Positions 3,915-6,013 of a stretch of 6,013 bases of DNA are shown piece by piece. Source of the stretch: Candidatus Aenigmatarchaeota archaeon (GTDB taxonomy: Archaea > Aenigmatarchaeota > Aenigmatarchaeia > GW2011-AR5); assembly GCA_016202845.1 (NCBI GenBank), contig JACQNW010000036.1, positions 1 through 6,013 of the forward strand, read 5' to 3'. A model generated the notes under the pieces. The model did no database searches and was not told where the DNA came from. It saw only the letters and a list, made by a program, of their open reading frames with translations. The position numbers and the translations under genes are program-made. The first letter of the stretch is position 1, and every line of letters begins with the position of its first letter.

Positions 3915-6013
3915 TCACTTTTTCTTAGGCTTGTAGTTGTAGCCTGAAGATCTGAATTTAGTAAATAAATAAAACACAATGATAAGGAAAATTATGACGC
4001 CTGCCACTATGTAAAGTCCATAGTCTTGTTTTTGCACTTCTTGAACTGGCGCAGGACAATCAGTTTCGCATGTTGCTGTAGATTCGTCAGATTCGCACAC
4101 GCCGTTTCCGCAGACAGATCCCTGTTCAGTTGGTTTGCAATCAGCCGCACAGCTGCTTTCTGTTTCACCTGTCTCGCACACGCCGTTTCCGCACACTATC
4201 TGCGGCTGTTGGGGTGCTGGCGGTGCTGCTTCGCCTGCAATTACAAATATGGAGAAGCTTGTTACTGTTGTTTCATAATTGACGTCTGTCGATGTTTCTG
4301 CTGTCTTGACAGTAGGCATTTTTACCCATGCATTATCCTTGAACTTGTATAATGCGACCTTGTCTGCTGTCAAGCCATTGTCAGCAATCCATTTCTTTGT
4401 TGCGCTGAATTTGACCTTTGCTTCCTTCAATATGCTGTTCAGGTTTACTGTATTGATTTGCAAGTATTGGTAAACTTTTGCATCTGTGTTTGTTGAGGTT
4501 ATTGATGTTGCTCCTGATGGTACATTTGAACCATAATTTTCAACTTTAATTTCAACGCTTGAAGCACTTCCTGTTGTTGTAAATGTTACCTGATCAACAG
4601 CTACATCTTCTTTTGTCACTGTTGCTTCATATGTCTGGCCAGGTGATACGCCAACTATAACGCTTGTAGAGCTTGAAGCAGGACTGGTGCTACTGCCGCC
4701 GCCTCCGCCGCCTCCGCCAGTAACAGGAGAAACAGCAGAAGTGCTGAAGGTTTTTGTAGCAATAGCTGTATTTCCAGCGTCATCAACAGATGTGTATGTT
4801 ATAGTGTAACTTCCAGATTCTGTTAATGTGTATGTGTTTCCACAGGCTTTTGTATCAACCGTATTGGAAGGTTTTGAAACTTTAACTGTAGTTGTGTTTA
4901 CGCTTGACGTATTGTCAGAAGATGAACATGTTATAGTTATAACAGATCCTTCATCAACTGCGCTTCCTATGGTTATCCCGCCCTTGCTTGCTGAAAGGCT
5001 TACAATTGGAATAACTGTATCCACTGTAAATCGCACAGTTGCAGACGCTCTATTGGTTGCAGAATCATTGACCCAAAGCCTTATTGTGTGATTGCCTTCT
5101 GCTAAGCCTGTTAACGTCACATTTAGACATGTGCCCGCAGTGACATTTGTAACATTGATACTGTCAAGTTCCAACTGGCAGAATGCAGATGACGTTGCAT
5201 CGCCATGGGTAAAGTTAAGCCTTATAGTTGATGAGGAGTTTGTGCCATTGACTGGTGCCTGTATGGCTACATTAGGAACTACTGTATCAACTCTGAATGT
5301 GCTATTTTGAGTCATATTGACAGAGTTTCCAGCAGGGTCTATTGCTTGAATTATAAATGTATGCAAGCCATCTGTAACAGCTGTTCCGTTGATTGTTCCA
5401 TTAGTATTATTATTGATTAATTGTGTTGTTCCGTTGACAACGCCGTCTATGAACAATGTGATGTTTATTGTGCTTGTAGCTGTATTGTCAGTGACATTGA
5501 ATGCAAACGATGGACTCGCAGATGAAAAGTTAGAATTGTTTGTTGTAAGGTTGGAAATAACAGGCGCTATCTGGTCAATCGTCCATGTTATTGTTGATGA
5601 GTTCTTGAAGTTGCCAGAGGGGTCTTTTACTTCAACGTAATATGTGTATGTCCCATTGGCAGAGCCCGGAATTACAACGGTATTTGTATTGTTGTTCATG
5701 AAAGCAGATGCTATGCTCAATCCATTCCTAAAAACAGTATAATTGAACGTAAAGTTATGTATAGTTGATGTTGCGTTGAATATCAAATTCTGCGTGACAT
5801 TTGTGGTATTGGTATTGTTTGTTGCTGGTGTTACAATGTTTACAGCTGTAAGTGTTGTTGGTGTTGCAACAGTGAATGTACCCTGAGTTGTGTTAGCAGA
5901 GTTTCCGGTAGGATCTGTTGCCTGAATTACAAATGTGTGCATGCCGTTTGTAACAGCAGTGCCATTTATCGTGCCGTTTGTGTTATTGTTTATTAATTGT
6001 GATGTGCTGTTGT
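3915..6013 (-). CDS. Ig-repeat surface protein with PGF-pre-PGF-like domain, Cys modules and C-terminal anchor (5' partial)
   Basis: The frame is open to the right edge, so the start and any signal peptide lie outside; 698 residues are visible, counted from the codon at 6011. Residues 1 to about 425 hold roughly four Ig-like/cadherin-like domains with recurring D-P-x-G-N and VDTVxP junctions and 35 N-x-S/T sequons. Cys278/Cys295 and Cys362/Cys390 may form disulfides. An eight-glycine linker (432-439) follows. Residues about 449-593 match my memory of the PGF-pre-PGF domain (SPGQTYEATV, VYQYLQI, VKFSATKKWI, SFSIFVIAG), known from archaeal surface proteins. Next come two four-cysteine modules (607-625 and 634-652), a membrane segment (664-683) and a short basic tail ending KPKKK. 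It probably stands on the cell surface with its C-terminus inside, as an S-layer-like or adhesive glycoprotein. The usual PGF-CTERM sorting signal is absent. The ligand is unknown. Confidence 0.85.
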   Translation of the reverse strand, partial: NSTSQLINNNTNGTINGTAVTNGMHTFVIQATDPTGNSANTTQGTFTVATPTTLTAVNIVTPATNNTNTTNVTQNLIFNATSTIHNFTFNYTVFRNGLSIASAFMNNNTNTVVIPGSANGTYTYYVEVKDPSGNFKNSSTITWTIDQIAPVISNLTTNNSNFSSASPSFAFNVTDNTATSTINITLFIDGVVNGTTQLINNNTNGTINGTAVTDGLHTFIIQAIDPAGNSVNMTQNSTFRVDTVVPNVAIQAPVNGTNSSSTIRLNFTHGDATSSAFCQLELDSINVTNVTAGTCLNVTLTGLAEGNHTIRLWVNDSATNRASATVRFTVDTVIPIVSLSASKGGITIGSAVDEGSVITITCSSSDNTSSVNTTTVKVSKPSNTVDTKACGNTYTLTESGSYTITYTSVDDAGNTAIATKTFSTSAVSPVTGGGGGGGGSSTSPASSSTSVIVGVSPGQTYEATVTKEDVAVDQVTFTTTGSASSVEIKVENYGSNVPSGATSITSTNTDAKVYQYLQINTVNLNSILKEAKVKFSATKKWIADNGLTADKVALYKFKDNAWVKMPTVKTAETSTDVNYETTVTSFSIFVIAGEAAPPAPQQPQIVCGNGVCETGETESSCAADCKPTEQGSVCGNGVCESDESTATCETDCPAPVQEVQKQDYGLYIVAGVIIFLIIVFYLFTKFRSSGYNYKPKKK
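4093..4193 (-). repeat. Tandem four-cysteine modules, CGNGVCE type
   Basis: Two modules of the form C-G-N-G-V-C-E-x8-C-x3-C (CGNGVCETGETESSCAADC and CGNGVCESDESTATCETDC) are 27 residues apart. Their first codons contain an exact 20-base DNA repeat at 4093-4112 and 4174-4193, 81 bases apart; the full modules extend to about 4037 on the left. Four regularly spaced cysteines and acidic residues suggest a small disulfide-bonded, possibly metal-binding knot outside the cell. Conserved DNA over CGNGVCE, with divergence beyond it, points to an internal duplication. Confidence 0.8.
4695..4718 (-). other. Eight-glycine linker in the surface protein
   Basis: Eight consecutive GGC/GGA codons form a GC-rich patch in an otherwise AT-rich gene. 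They separate the sequon-rich Ig array from the sequon-free PGF-pre-PGF-like domain and probably act as a flexible hinge. The mix of GGC and GGA argues against simple slippage of one triplet. Confidence 0.8.
5307..5435 (-). repeat. Ig-domain repeat, downstream copy
   Basis: This 43-codon segment encodes the NGTTQLINNNTNGTINGT... block through the next TQ. Its product matches 34 of 43 residues of the segment at 5883-6011, exactly 192 codons further upstream in the gene. Many codons differ synonymously, so the duplication is not very recent. Confidence 0.8.
5883..6011 (-). repeat. Ig-domain repeat, upstream copy
   Basis: This is the partner of 5307-5435 and begins at the first complete codon in the window. 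It encodes NSTSQLINNNTNGTINGT and the following 25 residues. Its position at the edge suggests the repeat array continues outside. Confidence 0.75.

Noticed and set aside
4093..4193. Two exact 20-base repeats as a possible CRISPR remnant
   Set aside because: They lie in frame inside a protein-coding Cys module at an 81-base (27-codon) offset, with only two copies and a coding explanation.
4026..5640. Several plus-strand open frames opposite the surface-protein gene
   Set aside because: They are shadows of a Thr/Asn/Ser-rich, stop-poor coding strand. Their products have no recognisable domain, and the minus frame has clear repeats, sequons and a membrane anchor.
5942..5942. ATG at 5942 as the start of the surface protein
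   Set aside because: The same frame continues without a stop to the right edge, and the upstream codons encode the repeat block matching residues inside the protein. The true start is outside the window.
1..6013. Defence system, mobile element, tRNA or rRNA gene
   Set aside because: I looked on both strands for transposase or integrase motifs, nuclease or helicase motifs, target-site repeats and a tRNA T-loop within a cloverleaf, and found none. The gene content is housekeeping and envelope.

Overview
The window looks like a piece of an archaeal chromosome, most likely from a small-genome DPANN-type lineage (Woesearchaeota/Pacearchaeota-like). That placement is inference. It rests on an archaeal/eukaryotic-type peptidyl-tRNA hydrolase (Pth2), TATA-like boxes about 26-27 bases ahead of start codons with no room for a leader, an N-glycosylation-rich surface protein with a PGF-pre-PGF-like domain, and small membrane-anchored proteins of a kind I associate with DPANN genomes. 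The DNA is AT-rich and densely coding. I see no tRNA, rRNA, CRISPR array, transposase or defence gene.

Layout. pth2 (29-370, minus) and truD (441-1373, plus) diverge from a 70-base promoter region. truD overlaps the start of a membrane glycosyltransferase of family 2 (about 1364-2569, plus), so the two probably share a transcript. A 74-base convergent spacer (2570-2643) holds two perfect inverted repeats and T-rich tracts and probably terminates transcription from both sides. From there to the right edge everything is on the minus strand. In transcription order these are a large surface protein whose start lies beyond the window (3915 to >6013), a predicted lipoprotein (3285-3878) with its own TATA-like box, and a membrane-anchored thioredoxin-like protein (2644-3288) that overlaps the lipoprotein gene by ATGA.

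How the genes fit together. pth2 and truD are translation and tRNA housekeeping genes. The other four encode envelope proteins: a processive-type polysaccharide synthase candidate, a surface-exposed Ig-repeat glycoprotein candidate with a C-terminal membrane anchor, a lipoprotein, and a thioredoxin-fold protein that seems to have lost its CxxC active site. The lipoprotein and thioredoxin-like genes form a tight two-gene unit and are the least understood part of the window. No complete new system can be demonstrated here. The best leads are this two-gene unit, the sharp glycosylation boundary in the surface protein, and a 15-base motif shared by the stop codons of two unrelated genes.
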